Below are positions 20,983 through 31,346 of a DNA stretch of 64,000 nucleotides, piece after piece (positions within the stretch are counted from its first letter, which is position 1; every line of letters starts with the position of its first letter). The DNA is from Chrysoporthe austroafricana (Eukaryota > Ascomycota > Sordariomycetes > Diaporthales > Cryphonectriaceae). The notes under the pieces are model-generated. The model was not told where the DNA came from. It searched no databases and was given only the letters and a program-made list of their open reading frames with translations. Location: NCBI GenBank assembly GCA_001051155.2, contig JYIP02000005.1, positions 4,154,001-4,218,000 on the forward strand, in the 5' to 3' direction. A program made the translations under genes and the position numbers.

Positions 20983-23015
20983 CTAATTCGGGGCAGGCCG
21001 AGTTGTTGAGTGGAATTCGGTATGAAAAGTAATCTCACGGGGAAGCTGGTTTAGGAAGTCCGGGAAACCTGGCAGCTGCGAGGACGGTTGTGCTGGGGGG
21101 ATCGAGGCGTAGGTCGACTCCGGACCAGAAGCTGCAGTCGATGCCAGGCCGCCGTAACCAGGCATGTAGCCCCCGCTATAGAAGTCCCCATTGGGCATCA
21201 TCGACGGCGCCTGATAATTCTGGGTGCTGGAGACTGCGGGTAGGAACGGAGGCATCGGGTTGGACGGCGGCATCGCAATCGGCGGCGGCAGTGGTGCGAA
21301 GGAGGAAGCGTGGCTCGGCGGTGCTGACGGCTGCTGGGCACCGGCAGGGACGTGGAGCATGTAGCCCGGCGACGGCGCCATCGATGGCGCCAGGAAGAGC
21401 GGCTGTGATTCGATGCGCCGACCCGGCTGCCACACGGGCGGCGGCCTGTAGGACGAGGGCTGATTGCCTGGGCTCTGGGGCTGTTGCATCGCGGTCGAGG
21501 GAGGGCTGTGCCTGCTCAGCGCGTCGTGGTGCGACTCGAAGGTCGCGGTCCGAGATATGTGAAAGGTCTCGTGACGAGGTCGTATCCTCCGCTCGACGTC
21601 GCTTGCGTCCATAAAAGGCGCCCCCCTCCGCTCTCCCCTCGTAGCGCCCTCCCGGGTGGTCTCATGATCACGGTGTCGACGGGAGGCGGCATGAGGCCTG
21701 TCTGAGACGTGGCCTGGTTCCCGGCCGTGGTTCATCGCCATCATCCTGCGGAAGGTCGGCGACTGGGCCAACAAATCCGCATCGCCGCGAGCAGCTTCAA
21801 ACATCCTCCGGATCACGGTCTCACTGGGCCTCGCGAGCTCGGAGTCTAGCTTATCCCGGCAGTACGGACAGCTGAAGGAGCCTTCCAGCCACTTCAGGAT
21901 ACACTTGTTCCCAAAGACGTGCTTGCACTTGGGCAGACGCAGAGGGGTCTCCACGGTGCCTTCCGGACTGGCGACACCGAAGTCGTTATAGCAGATGACG
22001 CAGGCTTCCCAAGGTGACGTTAGCATTCGGCCTCGTGTGTCATCAACACAGCATGCACGCCGCGGAGAGCCAGCATTTGGGGGTACGTACTCTTCTCGTT
22101 CTCCGGCAGGCTGTCCATGTCCACCTCCTGCAGAGACTGGATGGCCTTCTTGGACGCCACCCTCTTGTTACTCATCTGGCCCCGCAGGATCTGAGACTGG
22201 CGAGTGCTGTGCAGGTAGGCCATCATGGGCAAGTGACGGGGGTTCGTGCCGGGGTCGCTGTCCTCGTCTGGGCTGGGGATCGGCGAGGTCGCAGCAGTAC
22301 CGCGGACCGCCGCCGAGCCGCCGCCGAGCGGCCCTCCAGGTATGGCGCCCCTGTCGGCCTGGTGTGATGGGGCCCTGTGCCTGGTGCGGTGGTCGGAAGG
22401 TGCAGGGAGCCTCACCCTCACGAACGAGGACGGGGGAGAGTCCGGCACACGCCTCCAAGCAGGCGCATCGCCGTTCAACTGAGGGGTGTAATTGGCCGAA
22501 GGACTGAAGGGAGGGCCACCCGAGGCTCCTGCCGGCGGATCCTGTGCGGACGGAGACTGGCCCCCGTGCGCTGGCATCGGGTCAGACGAGGGCGCGGAGA
22601 CGGGGCTCTCCACCGAGGCGGTCTCCGGAGGGGTGAGGCCGGGGCCGGCTGTCGAGGCCAGCTGGGTGTAGTATGCATGTGCTGTCGTCGGCGGGCGGAG
22701 GCCGGCATCCTGGCTGTGACCGGCCTCGGGGGACCTGGCGGGCGGCTCTCCCGTATGGCCTGCAGGCCCGTGGAGAGGCCACTGCGGCGGGGCGTAGGGA
22801 CGGTTCTCCGACGTGAGCCCGCCGGGGACGTGGCTGTGGGGGTTCCAGGGCCTGTGGTAGCCAGGCCAATCCGGCCGGGCGGCGGCGCCCCAATTTCCTA
22901 TGGCGGGACAGCGGCTCCCCGAACGCGGAGGGTCGAGCCCAAAGGCGAGGATGGGGGGCTGGTGGCTCTGTGACCCGTGCACATATTCAAGCTCCATCGA
23001 CGCACCGGCGTCCAT
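20983..23015 (-). CDS. RING-finger protein, probable E3 ubiquitin ligase
   Basis: Two exons: 23015-22091 and 22004-20983. The 86-base intron (22005-22090) has donor GTACGT and a strong branch site TGCTAACGTC. Phase agrees (1 base). Product 648 aa. The start is the ATG for MDAGASMELEYVHG; the frame continues upstream without another ATG. The long N-terminal half is proline-, glycine- and serine-rich and probably disordered. The RING begins right at the exon junction: C310, C313, C335, H337, C343, C354 and C357. The position of the fifth ligand is glycine (G340, in CKHVFGNKC). The C-terminal 290 residues are again proline-rich. Substrates and partners are unknown. The gene lies below a 5 kb G-rich repeat block that must include its promoter. 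Confidence 0.8.
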
Positions 23016-23297
23016 GGTTCCCCCAGGCAGGCCGAGACGGCAGTGCTGTCTCGGTGAGAGCCGCGACTCGAGGGAAGCCGGTGGTGCCGGAGGGGGCCGA
23101 GACTCCTGGAGCCGGGAAGGGATCGTTGCGTGCCGAAGGAGGGCGACCTCCCGGATCTGACGACGACGCCCTGGAGCTCGACACAGGCAGCGGGGGGACA
23201 GGGCACTGCTGGACCTCGAGGGCAGACAGACGGCCGGGGCGGGGGCGGTCCTATCAGGTCTGGGCGGGACGAGCAGGCGGACGGTCGGTCTCAGCAA

Positions 23298-23325
23298 GGG
23301 CTGGGCTGGGCTGGGCTGGGCTGGG
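23298..23325 (+). repeat. GGGCT tandem repeat, G-quadruplex motif
   Basis: Six GGG tracts separated by CT, a textbook intramolecular G-quadruplex pattern. It lies about 280 bases upstream of the RING gene ATG. The G-rich strand is the plus strand; the minus-strand transcript would carry the C-rich version. Confidence 0.85.
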
Positions 23326-23718
23326 CTGCTGGCACAGATTAGCCTGATGATGCACCTTGGGCGGCTGTGGATGTACGAACCGGCGTGGTGTGTGCCTGTT
23401 GGGAGGAGGAGAAGGGAGAGGGAGAAGAGGAAGGGCAGCTCACGGCATGAGAGGCGATGGTGAGGGTGGGCGGAGGAGAGAGGAAGGGGAAGAGGGGAAG
23501 ACGAAGGCAGGTAGGCTGGCAGGCAGGGAGAGCAAGGGACGCAGGTAGTGCTGTGTCAGTGTGGAAAGTCATGTGGATGTGAAAAGAGACGAGGAGGCGA
23601 CGCCCAGGACGGACGGAGTACAGCTACATTACGAAGTACAGGGCAGGCGGACCAGGGCCCAGACGGAGGCGAGACGGGGCGGGCGGGAATGGTTGGCGGG
23701 ACCAGGACAGACAAGACA

Positions 23719-23753
23719 GAAGAGAGAGAGAGCGAGCGAGAGAGAGCGAGAGA
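23719..23753 (+). repeat. GA-rich simple repeat
   Basis: AGAG and GCGAG units repeated over about 35 bases. Low-complexity microsatellite inside the gene-less block. Confidence 0.8.
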
Positions 23754-24840
23754 CATGCCATGTAACTTGCAGTACATGGGAGGGGCAGAGGGGGTAGGGA
23801 GGGAGAGAGGGGAGGGGGCGGGGCCCAGAAGCATGCCCGCGCGCTGTTGCACTCTCTCGACAAGAAGTTCCCGGATCCCTGCGGCGTCCAGTGAGGGCCT
23901 AGGCGCTGTGGTGGTGCCGCGCTGTGCTGTGTGCTGTGCGCTGTGTGCTGTAATGTGCTGTGCTGTGCCGTGCTCCAGGACGGACGGACAACCTCTGTCT
24001 CCCTCTCCCTCTCCTTCTCCCTCTTGCCCCCCCCCTCCTCTCTCTCCCGCCCCCTTCCCTGCGCCGGCACGCCTGAACTGGTACTTTCATTGTGCTGTAG
24101 CCGCAGGGAGACGGGGACGATGGGCGGCGCGCAGCAGTGGCTGCCCAGCTACTGCAGCCTGTCCCTTGTCCTTGTCCCTGTCCCGCGCGCGGTGCGGTCC
24201 TCCGCAGCTAGTGAGCTGGAACCTGATGCCCGGCGCAGGACGATCCAGCACAGGACAGGAAGTACAGTGCAGGGGAAGGCCGGCGGGCGACAAGGATGAG
24301 GAGCCCCAGACAGACAGCTGCTGCAGGCGGACGGACGGGTCGGGCTTCTGTCCGTTCCAGATCCGTTAGAGTATCGTCTATGCATGGCGCCCCCCCCCCA
24401 GCCGGGGACCAGGCGCCCTGGGGTCACTGGTACCAGATCGTCAAGAGCACACACACTATGGCACCTGTCCGGCGCTGGAATTAATTAGAGTTGGGGTTGG
24501 AGCGGGCGGCGGACGGATCAGCAGCCTCAGCTTCACTTAGCCCGTGGCTCGTGCTGGCCGTGCCCCCTCGACGCCTCTCTCGCGCCTCGACGGCTCTCCA
24601 GCAGAGGGCCGGGCAGGCCAGGCCAGTCAGGTCTGGTACAGCAGCATCTCTGGGTCAGGTCGCGCCGCGGCAGGGTGCCCACGATGCGCTGCGGTGCGGT
24701 GCGATACGATACGGTGCGATACGATTAGTGAGCGGGATAATTTGCAATAGTACCTCGACAGCCAGGTTGCCGTTGCATCCGTCTAGGATGGCGTCGCCGT
24801 GAAGGGAACGGAACCCAGAGCGAAGGAGGAGGGGGGTGGG

Positions 24841-24930
24841 GAAGAGAGAGGGGGGAGAGAGACGGAGAGAGAGAGAGACGCCAAGAGAGAGAGACGGTGG
24901 CGGAGACGGAGGGAGAGACGGAGAGGGATA
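24841..24930 (+). repeat. GA-rich simple repeat
   Basis: About 90 bases of GAGA, GACGGAG and GGAGAG units, almost purely purine on the plus strand with scattered C. A long homopurine tract of this kind can form triplex DNA. Confidence 0.8.
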
Positions 24931-25096
24931 GAGGGAGATGCCGTGCTGGGGGGCGCCCGCGGACTGGGCGTCACAGGTTTGTGTGTTGCCGTTTCCAGAT
25001 CCCAAAGGCTGGTTTCGACTCTCCGGCCTGCGAGCGACCTGACCTGCCCGGCATTGCCCTATTCCAGTTTCAAGAGGTGCAGGAGGATTATTGGGG

Positions 25097-25151
25097 ACGG
25101 GCAGGACGGGGGACGGGCAGGACGGGGGACGGGCAGGACGGGGGACGGGCA
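25097..25151 (+). repeat. 16-bp G-rich tandem repeat, about 3.4 copies
   Basis: The unit ACGGGCAGGACGGGGG is repeated exactly at 25097-25112, 25113-25128 and 25129-25144, followed by a partial copy. G tracts with loops of 2 and 6 bases fit the G-quadruplex rule. Confidence 0.9.
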
Positions 25152-26154
25152 CCGGGGTCATTTAACCGTCTGTCCTCCTCACAAGATAGGACTTACTATG
25201 CCTGTTCCCAGCCAGCACTGGGCCTAGTACTAGTACTATGGAATGGTCTTGTAATCGTCTGTCTGTCCCGTCCTGCGCCGTCCTGTCTCCGCCGCGGCTC
25301 ACCTGGGCGGCCGAGGACGGATTACACCTCGACTCGACTCGCCTGCTCCATGTGACTATGGAGTGCTAGGTACTGGGTAGTGTGTATATGTAGGGAAGTG
25401 AGCGTGCTAAGGTAGGCAAAATACCTGCGCCGGAAGATCAATTAAAACCCCTGCCTTATCTCGGCGCCCGCCCGTCGCAACCCACGACCGCTCTCCACAG
25501 GTCCACAGCCCACACTTCTCACTCGCCCGCCCGCTCGCCCCCTCCTCCGACCAACTCGTTCCACCGTACCGTACCGTACCAGGCGGGGGGGGGAGGGGAC
25601 CAGCAGGAAGGGAGTGATAATCGTGGGGGGCGATGGCCGGAGGCGGCGCCTGGCAGGTCTGGCTGGCCTCGTCCGTATCCTCGCCAGGGCAGCTGTGCTC
25701 TGCTGCGATGTAAGCTGATACAGCTGTGCGGAGCACGAACGAAAAGGTACTTCGCTGCTGGGGACGGTACCGGCTCCCACAGGGATCCAGGATCTGTACA
25801 GACCATGCCGGCCCGTGGTGGAGAGAGGAACCCCGGGCACCCGGTCATGATTCTGTCCCAACCTGGAACTTACCGCGCCTACATACTACCCAGTGCTGGG
25901 CATCTAAGCACATAAGCCCCCTCGCTGATGTCACCAGAGCAGACCTGGTCGACTCGACTCGGTGCGAGCCCACCTGATCAGATCGACGCCGCCGCCGGCC
26001 CACTAACACAGAACCGAGGAAAGACACCCGGCGCTCTCCTCTTCCTCCTGCTCCTCCTCCTTCCCCCCAGTGGCCTCGGAGCTGTGTGCTGCGGAGCATG
26101 CCCCAGCCCCCCCGGAAGGCCAGCTCGTCTCGTCTCCAGGCGGAGGGGCAGACA

Positions 26155-26182
26155 GACACGCACACACGCACACACACACACG
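26155..26182 (+). repeat. CA-rich microsatellite
   Basis: Alternating AC interrupted by G at three positions over about 28 bases. Confidence 0.8.
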
Positions 26183-26420
26183 CAGAGGTGATAGGCCAGC
26201 CGGGGGGGGACCGGGCCCAACGTGCAAGCCAGAACCGGGACTGAGGCCTGTCTGGCGCTTGCTTATGAGGGTCGACACATGCAGATGCTGTCTCACTGGT
26301 CGGGTGCGTCCCTCTCCCATCTCCTCATGCAGCCCCCCTCCCGGATCGGCAAAGGGACATTCGATGCCCAAAGCCACCACCGCCCGCCAGGACCAGGACT
26401 CTGGAGAGGGAAGGCGTCAC

Positions 26421-26443
26421 CTCGCCTCGCCTCGCCTCGCCTC
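26421..26443 (+). repeat. CTCGC pentanucleotide repeat
   Basis: Four exact copies of CTCGC followed by CTC. Microsatellite inside the gene-less block. Confidence 0.85.
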
Positions 26444-27991
26444 ATTTCAGGCACCTCACCTCATCTCTCCTGTCCCCTCGCCTGATCCGGTTCGGGGCCA
26501 GTTGTGTCCCGCAGCCGCGCGAAACGGTGGGCCTGCGTGCGACCGTACGTACAGACAGACAGGCACGACCTCGTGTCATGCGTGGAGGGCTGGCCGACAC
26601 ATCCTGACGCAGCACCTGGGCTGGACTCGGACTATAACTGCCAGGCGAGACCCATATCTGCGGCCGGCCAGTCCAGCAATTAAATTTTACCCGAACCGCC
26701 GGAAAATATGGCCCGTCCTTTCTTGGTCCAGCACCGGCACCAGCCCAAACACCAAGGCAGAGGCTATCGACCGACCACAGCGCGCTGAGCTGTCCGGCCT
26801 GCACGTTTGCACGACGCCGCGCTGCGTGCTGTACAGAGAACATCTGGCCGCTCGGGACCAGCGGGCCAGTCTACCTCGTCCCACCCACCGGGAGGGAAAT
26901 TCTCGCCCTTGCTGTACGCTGTACAATCAAGCACCGTGCGTGGGCGTGCTGGCAACCACCCCGCCCCAACAGCCACCAGGACGCCCCCGGATGCAGCTCT
27001 CGCCAGGTCCTTCCCGTCTGCTGCCCGCCCCAGCCCTCTCTGCCACGTCCCAGCTTTTGGGGGGGGGGCGGTTCCTCCACCTCACACTCTGTCTTCCTGA
27101 CTGGGTCGCGCGTGTCTTGGTTATGCACTTGAGGGGGCCACCTCGGCGGCTCAGGTCACGGCTGCCGAGGGCTGCGCCCTTGCGTGTCCGACGGCGTCCG
27201 CTATCTCAGCGGGAGCAGGGCTCTTTTCGAGCGACCCGCCCGATAATGGCTGTCATTGAAACGCCAGCCACCGAGCCCGCAGCACCGTAGCTGGCTGACA
27301 GGCCGCTCCTCACTATTCGCCCCGCGGTCCTTTCGTCCAGCTCTCAGCGTCAGCGTACACTAACCAAGGCCAGTCGGTCTGCGGCGAGAGGTCGGCAACG
27401 CACGCTGCCCGTCTAGCACGTGAAGGGATCATCATCAAGCCGGGCCAGGTAGGTAGGTAGGTCTATGGGCACCTCCATCGTCGTAGCTTTACTTGTGTGT
27501 GAACACATCCGTCCCTTTCGACGTGCTCCTGAATCGGCAACGAGAGCTCCCAGGCCTAGTTTCGGGTGGAAACGCATGAGCTGGCTCTGTGTGATCATGC
27601 CGGCCCGGTGTCACGGGAGACTCTACCAATCCAGCCATCGATCGCCGTGACAACTCCTTCCAAGCCCCAGGGCTTCTCAGGCCAGCTTGGCTTTCATACT
27701 AGTCCAATTCAGAAAAACTCGCTGGTCCAGGCTCGGTCACCAACAACCTGGCGTCCTTTTGACCGGGGGGGTCAGCCGTGCTGGGTCCAGCAAGATAGAC
27801 TACCTAGCACTGAACGCTGATTCTAGCGGAAACAAGTGATGCTATACCTCATTCCGTCTCGACGGCTCAATATGGGATACTCGTCATACTGCGGCGGCAG
27901 TGCGGCATATAGGAGGTGACGGCTCCCAACCTGAATCATCCCACTATCCACATGATGGAGAAGTGCTGTTCCGGGCTGCTGAGATGCATGA

Positions 27992-28043
27992 GAGCCGGAG
28001 TTGTCCCCACCCGGAGCCGGAGTTGTCCCCACCCGGAGCCGAG
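27992..28043 (+). repeat. 22-bp tandem repeat, 2.4 copies
   Basis: Two exact 22-base copies (27992-28013 and 28014-28035), each starting GAGCCGGAGTTG and ending CCCG, plus a partial third. It lies about 200 bases upstream of the aminotransferase start codon, so it may sit in its promoter. Confidence 0.85.
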
Positions 28044-28241
28044 ATCTCGCCGTGGTCGGGGCTGGGAACCCCGCGGTCTGGGCCTGGATGCGCGTCATGA
28101 AATGCTAAGGAGATCGAGACTGTCCTCGTCCACGCTGTGCAGTCGCTTGCAATCTACCTACTTGCCTACCTCCAGCCAGTAGTGGTTTAGTGAGCAGGCT
28201 GTGACTTCATCCCAGAGCTAAACTCTGCACAGCTCTCCACG

Positions 28242-29696
28242 ATGGATATCCAGGGGAGTTTCCCGGCGCTGGGCAAGGAGCAGGTCTTTTTCGACAATGC
28301 CGGAGGCAGCCAGGTCCTAGGGACCGTCATTGACTCGTACGCAGCGAAACCCCTCGAGTCCATAGTGCCAAGGCCTTCACGATCAGCTGCTAATCGGTCT
28401 GGCGCGTGCTATAGCATACGAGACTACTACGTGAACAGCAACGTGCAGCTGGGAGCAACATACGAAACCGGGAAGCAGGCAAACGCGGTGCGCGCAGACC
28501 CGTCTCACCCATGACTGTCCGCATTCAGTGGTCTAACTACGGGAAAGAGATACGAGAATGCATACCAGGCCGCAGCGAGATATATCAACGCCTCCCGGGA
28601 TGAGATAGGTATGTACTGTGAGCGCGCCGCGAAGGACAGCGGCGCGGAGTTGAGACCAACAGCTGACCCCCGGCGCACAAGTCCTGGGCTCCTCGACGAC
28701 CCAGCTGCTCCGCAACGCCTCCGCCACCCTCACCTTCCAGCCGGGCGACGAGCTCATCCTCTCCGCCATCGACCACGAGGCCAACATCGCGCCGTGGGTG
28801 GACCTCGCCGAGCGGCAGGGGCTGGTGGTCAGGTGGTGGAGGCCCGGCTCCAGGGACCAGCCCAGGCTCGCCGCGTCGGAACTCGAGGCCCTGCTGTCCC
28901 CCCGGACCCGGCTCGTGGCGTGCACCCACGCTTCCAACGTCCTCGGCACCATCCACGACCTGAGGGCCATCTCAGCCGCCGTCCACGCCGCCGCACCGGG
29001 CGCGCTCGTGTGCGCCGATGCCGTGGCGTACGCGCCGCACAGGAGGCTCGACGTCAGGGAGTCGGGCGTGGACCTGTACGCGTTCAGCTTCTACAAGGTC
29101 TACGGGCCGCACATCGCCATGCTGTATGCGAGGGCCGACACCGCGCAGAAGCAGATGAGGAGCCTGGGGCACTTCTTCAACCCCCACGGGACCCTCGAGA
29201 ACAAGCTGGGCCTTGCAGGGGCGAGCTACGACTTGGTGAGCGGGATCCCGGCTGTGACGGAGTACATCGAGTCTGTGGGCTGGGAGACCATCATGAAGCG
29301 GGAGGCGGAGCTGCAGGAGACCCTGCTGGAGTATCTAAACGGAAGGCCGGATGTGAAGGTCCATGGGGAGCGGAGTGCGGACGGGAGGGTCAGGCTGCCG
29401 ACGGTCAGTTTTACGGTAGAGGGGTGGGACTCCAGGGAGCTGGTGGAAACCGTTGAGAAGGGCACGCCGTTTGCCTTTAGGTGGGGTGCCTTCTATTCCA
29501 ATAGACTGGTTAATGAGTTCCTGGGCTTGGATCAGAGTGGCGTTGTGAGGGTGAGCCTTGTGCATTACAATACAGGTAAGCTGAGGGAGAACTTAAGGTT
29601 AATCGAAGAACAGAGCGCTAATGACGTCGCGGTGTAGTTCAGGAAGTGAAGGCGTTCATCGCGGCTCTGGACAAGACGCTGTCTCGGAACAAGTAG
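28242..29696 (+). CDS. class V aminotransferase, cysteine-desulfurase-like (VC1184 type)
   Basis: PLP-dependent enzyme of fold type I. Five exons: 28242-28336, 28415-28487, 28548-28608, 28682-29575 and 29638-29696; introns of 78, 60, 73 and 62 bases. All phases agree and each join restores family sequence (VIDSIRDYYVNSNVQLGATY; GKQANARYENAYQAA; DEIVLGSSTTQLLRN; HYNTVQEVKAFI). Product 393 aa, a full-length enzyme. The PLP lysine is K215 (FSFYKVYGPH) and the residue pairing with the PLP ring nitrogen is D189 (ADAVAYAPH). The C-terminal loop that carries the persulfide cysteine in true desulfurases reads FRWGAFYSN, with no cysteine, so sulfur transfer is unlikely. The substrate is unknown. The first TAG met by unspliced reading, at 29635-29637, is the acceptor of the last intron. 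Confidence 0.85.
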
Positions 29697-30173
29697 TTGA
29701 TAGGAGCGGAGGCATGCAGCATCTGGGATAATCTTTGATGATGGAATGCAATCCCTGGGCCTCCTCCAGGCTTACCTTCCCCGGCATGGATTCCCACGGT
29801 ATGCAGGCTGGCGCGCGAGGGCAGATTGCAATGAAATAGCGAGCCCACAGAAAAGCCTAGCGAGGTAGGAATGCATAGAGGCGATATCGGTGTGCTAATG
29901 TGGTGAAAAAGGCAAGGACGTAGACAGAGAGATGAGCAGTCGAATTAAACGGTCAAGCCAAGGTATGCGGTGCAAAGTCAGCCATGCCATCTAACCTCCA
30001 GAGTAGGCATCGAGAGTGCCAAACTGGGATGTGACAGAACCCTCTACCAAAGCGCCAAGTCGCAATCGGGCCTGTCACGTGTCCGTGAAAACTCTTTCCT
30101 GGGTACTACTAGCCCAGCCGCCCTCGGACATCATCTCTCAATCTATCCATTGCCCTCACCAACTGCACATGCC
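29697..30173 (+). promoter_or_regulatory. intergenic, aminotransferase to MTQ2
   Basis: A 477-base tandem gap on the plus strand, containing the aminotransferase 3' end and the MTQ2 promoter and leader. The MTQ2 frame stays open upstream of its ATG, but that part has no family similarity, so it is treated as leader. No other element was recognised. Confidence 0.5.
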
Positions 30174-30995
30174 ATGCTTCCCACGCCCGACACATCACAC
30201 GTTTCGTACTCGCGGGTATACGAACCTGCAGAGGATTCCTTCCTCCTCCTTGACACCATCTCGTCGTCTAGCGAGACGACCTTCCTACAACAACGATTTG
30301 CCGGCCCCGACAACCGAACACCCTTAGTGGTGGAAGCAGGGCCTGGCTCTGGTGTAGTCATCGGCTTCGTGAACGCCCACGCTCGCTCCATCTTCGGGAC
30401 AAGCATTCTCTCGGCCGGGATCGACGTCAACTGGTTCGCATGCAGCGCCACAGAAGCGACGGTCAGGAAGGCTGCGGCCGCGAGCCCGGACATGCGTGGA
30501 CACTTCCTGGGCGCACTGAGTGGAGACCTGCTCAGTCCGCTGAGGGACGGGCTGGTAGATGTGCTGATATTCAACCCGCCCTACGTGCCTACCGAGGAAG
30601 TGCCAGCGCAGGATGAGCGGTTGGCTGTCGAGGGAGAGGCGGCGCTGAGCTCCAGCGCCAGGTTCGACAGGGACTCATATCTCCTCTCGCTGTCGTATGC
30701 GGGGGGCAAGGATGGGATGGAGATCACAGACCGGCTGATTGCTGCTCTGCCGGGTGCGTTGTCGGCGCGTGGGTGTGCTTACATACTGCTCTGCGCCGGG
30801 AACAAGCCTGACGAGGTCAAGGCGAGGATCAAAGATTTCGGGCCTGAGTGGCGCGTGATGACGGTGGGTGACAGCGGGAAGCAGGCTGGCTGGGAGAAGC
30901 TTCAAATCATTAGGATATGGAGGGATGACACCAAAAGATCACAGGACGGTATAGAGGGGAGAGAGGACGCACGAGCAGATGCTTTTGGTGTGTAA
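30174..30995 (+). CDS. MTQ2: MTQ2/HEMK2-type glutamine N5-methyltransferase
   Basis: SAM-dependent methyltransferase which, with the small partner Trm112, methylates the glutamine of the GGQ motif in release factor eRF1. One exon, 273 aa. I start at MLPTPDTSHVSYSRVYEPAEDSFLLLD, because YEPAEDSFLLLD is the usual family opening; in-frame codons upstream do not resemble the family. The SAM-binding motif I is VVEAGPGSGVV and the catalytic NPPY is at 134-137 (FNPPYVPTEE). The C-terminus IIRIWRDD fits the family, followed by about 20 extra polar residues. The next gene, SMD1, converges on it. Confidence 0.88.
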   Translation: MLPTPDTSHVSYSRVYEPAEDSFLLLDTISSSSETTFLQQRFAGPDNRTPLVVEAGPGSGVVIGFVNAHARSIFGTSILSAGIDVNWFACSATEATVRKAAAASPDMRGHFLGALSGDLLSPLRDGLVDVLIFNPPYVPTEEVPAQDERLAVEGEAALSSSARFDRDSYLLSLSYAGGKDGMEITDRLIAALPGALSARGCAYILLCAGNKPDEVKARIKDFGPEWRVMTVGDSGKQAGWEKLQIIRIWRDDTKRSQDGIEGREDARADAFGV

Positions 30996-31346
30996 TTCAA
31001 AGCGCGTCTAAGCAGGCTCTGATGTCCCGACAGTGTCCATGCCACCAGTGTTTTCATGAACTCGATTTCCTTTCTGCGTCCCCAACGCCTCGATAACAAG
31101 ATCCTTCTTCGGTTCACAGAAGGAACCGAAGGCCGTCTCCAGCCAGCGACGTAGCGACTCAATGATGTCCTCGACGACTGAGCCACTTGTCTCCTCTGAG
31201 CGTACTCTGAGCTGTCCTTCTAGTGGTTGGTAGATATTCTCCCATCGCCTGCACGCCTCGTTTGTATTAGGCCCTAGGAGCACCCAGATTGGCGGCGCAT
31301 CTGCCAACCTTTTAATCCATCCCGACGCCTCGCCTTGTCAGGGCGT
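30996..31346. other. convergent gap, MTQ2 to SMD1
   Basis: A 351-base stretch that should be the two 3' untranslated regions. A minus-strand open frame at 31008-31307 has reasonable composition but begins at TTG with no upstream ATG and no recognised domain, so it is not called. Confidence 0.5.

Larger units (their letters stand above)
23016..28241. other. 5.2 kb gene-less, GC-rich microsatellite block
   Basis: Between the RING gene start and the aminotransferase start there is no gene I can support. The DNA is packed with simple sequence: six GGG tracts with CT spacers (23298-23325), GA-rich runs (23719-23753, 24841-24930), TGTGC-type runs (23921-23970), a 15-base unit twice (24696-24725), a 16-base G-rich tandem repeat (25097-25151), a CA-rich run (26155-26182), CTCGC repeats (26421-26443), a 22-base tandem repeat (27992-28043) and several G or C runs of 8-10. 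The longest open frame (26070-27290, plus strand) is low-complexity and crosses these repeats, so I treat it as chance. The block may hold long leaders or non-coding transcripts of the two divergent flanking genes. Confidence 0.6.

Noticed and set aside
23548..24369. Open plus-strand frame of 273 codons
   Set aside because: Crosses GA-rich and TGTGC-type simple repeats; composition is that of translated microsatellites.
26070..27290. Open plus-strand frame of 406 codons in the repeat block
   Set aside because: Low-complexity Pro/Arg/Ser-rich text running through CA and CTCGC microsatellites, with no domain and no splice logic. Long frames arise by chance in GC-rich DNA.
31008..31307. Minus-strand frame of 99 codons between MTQ2 and SMD1
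   Set aside because: It begins at TTG with no in-frame ATG near the start, lies where two 3' untranslated regions must be, and matches no family I know.
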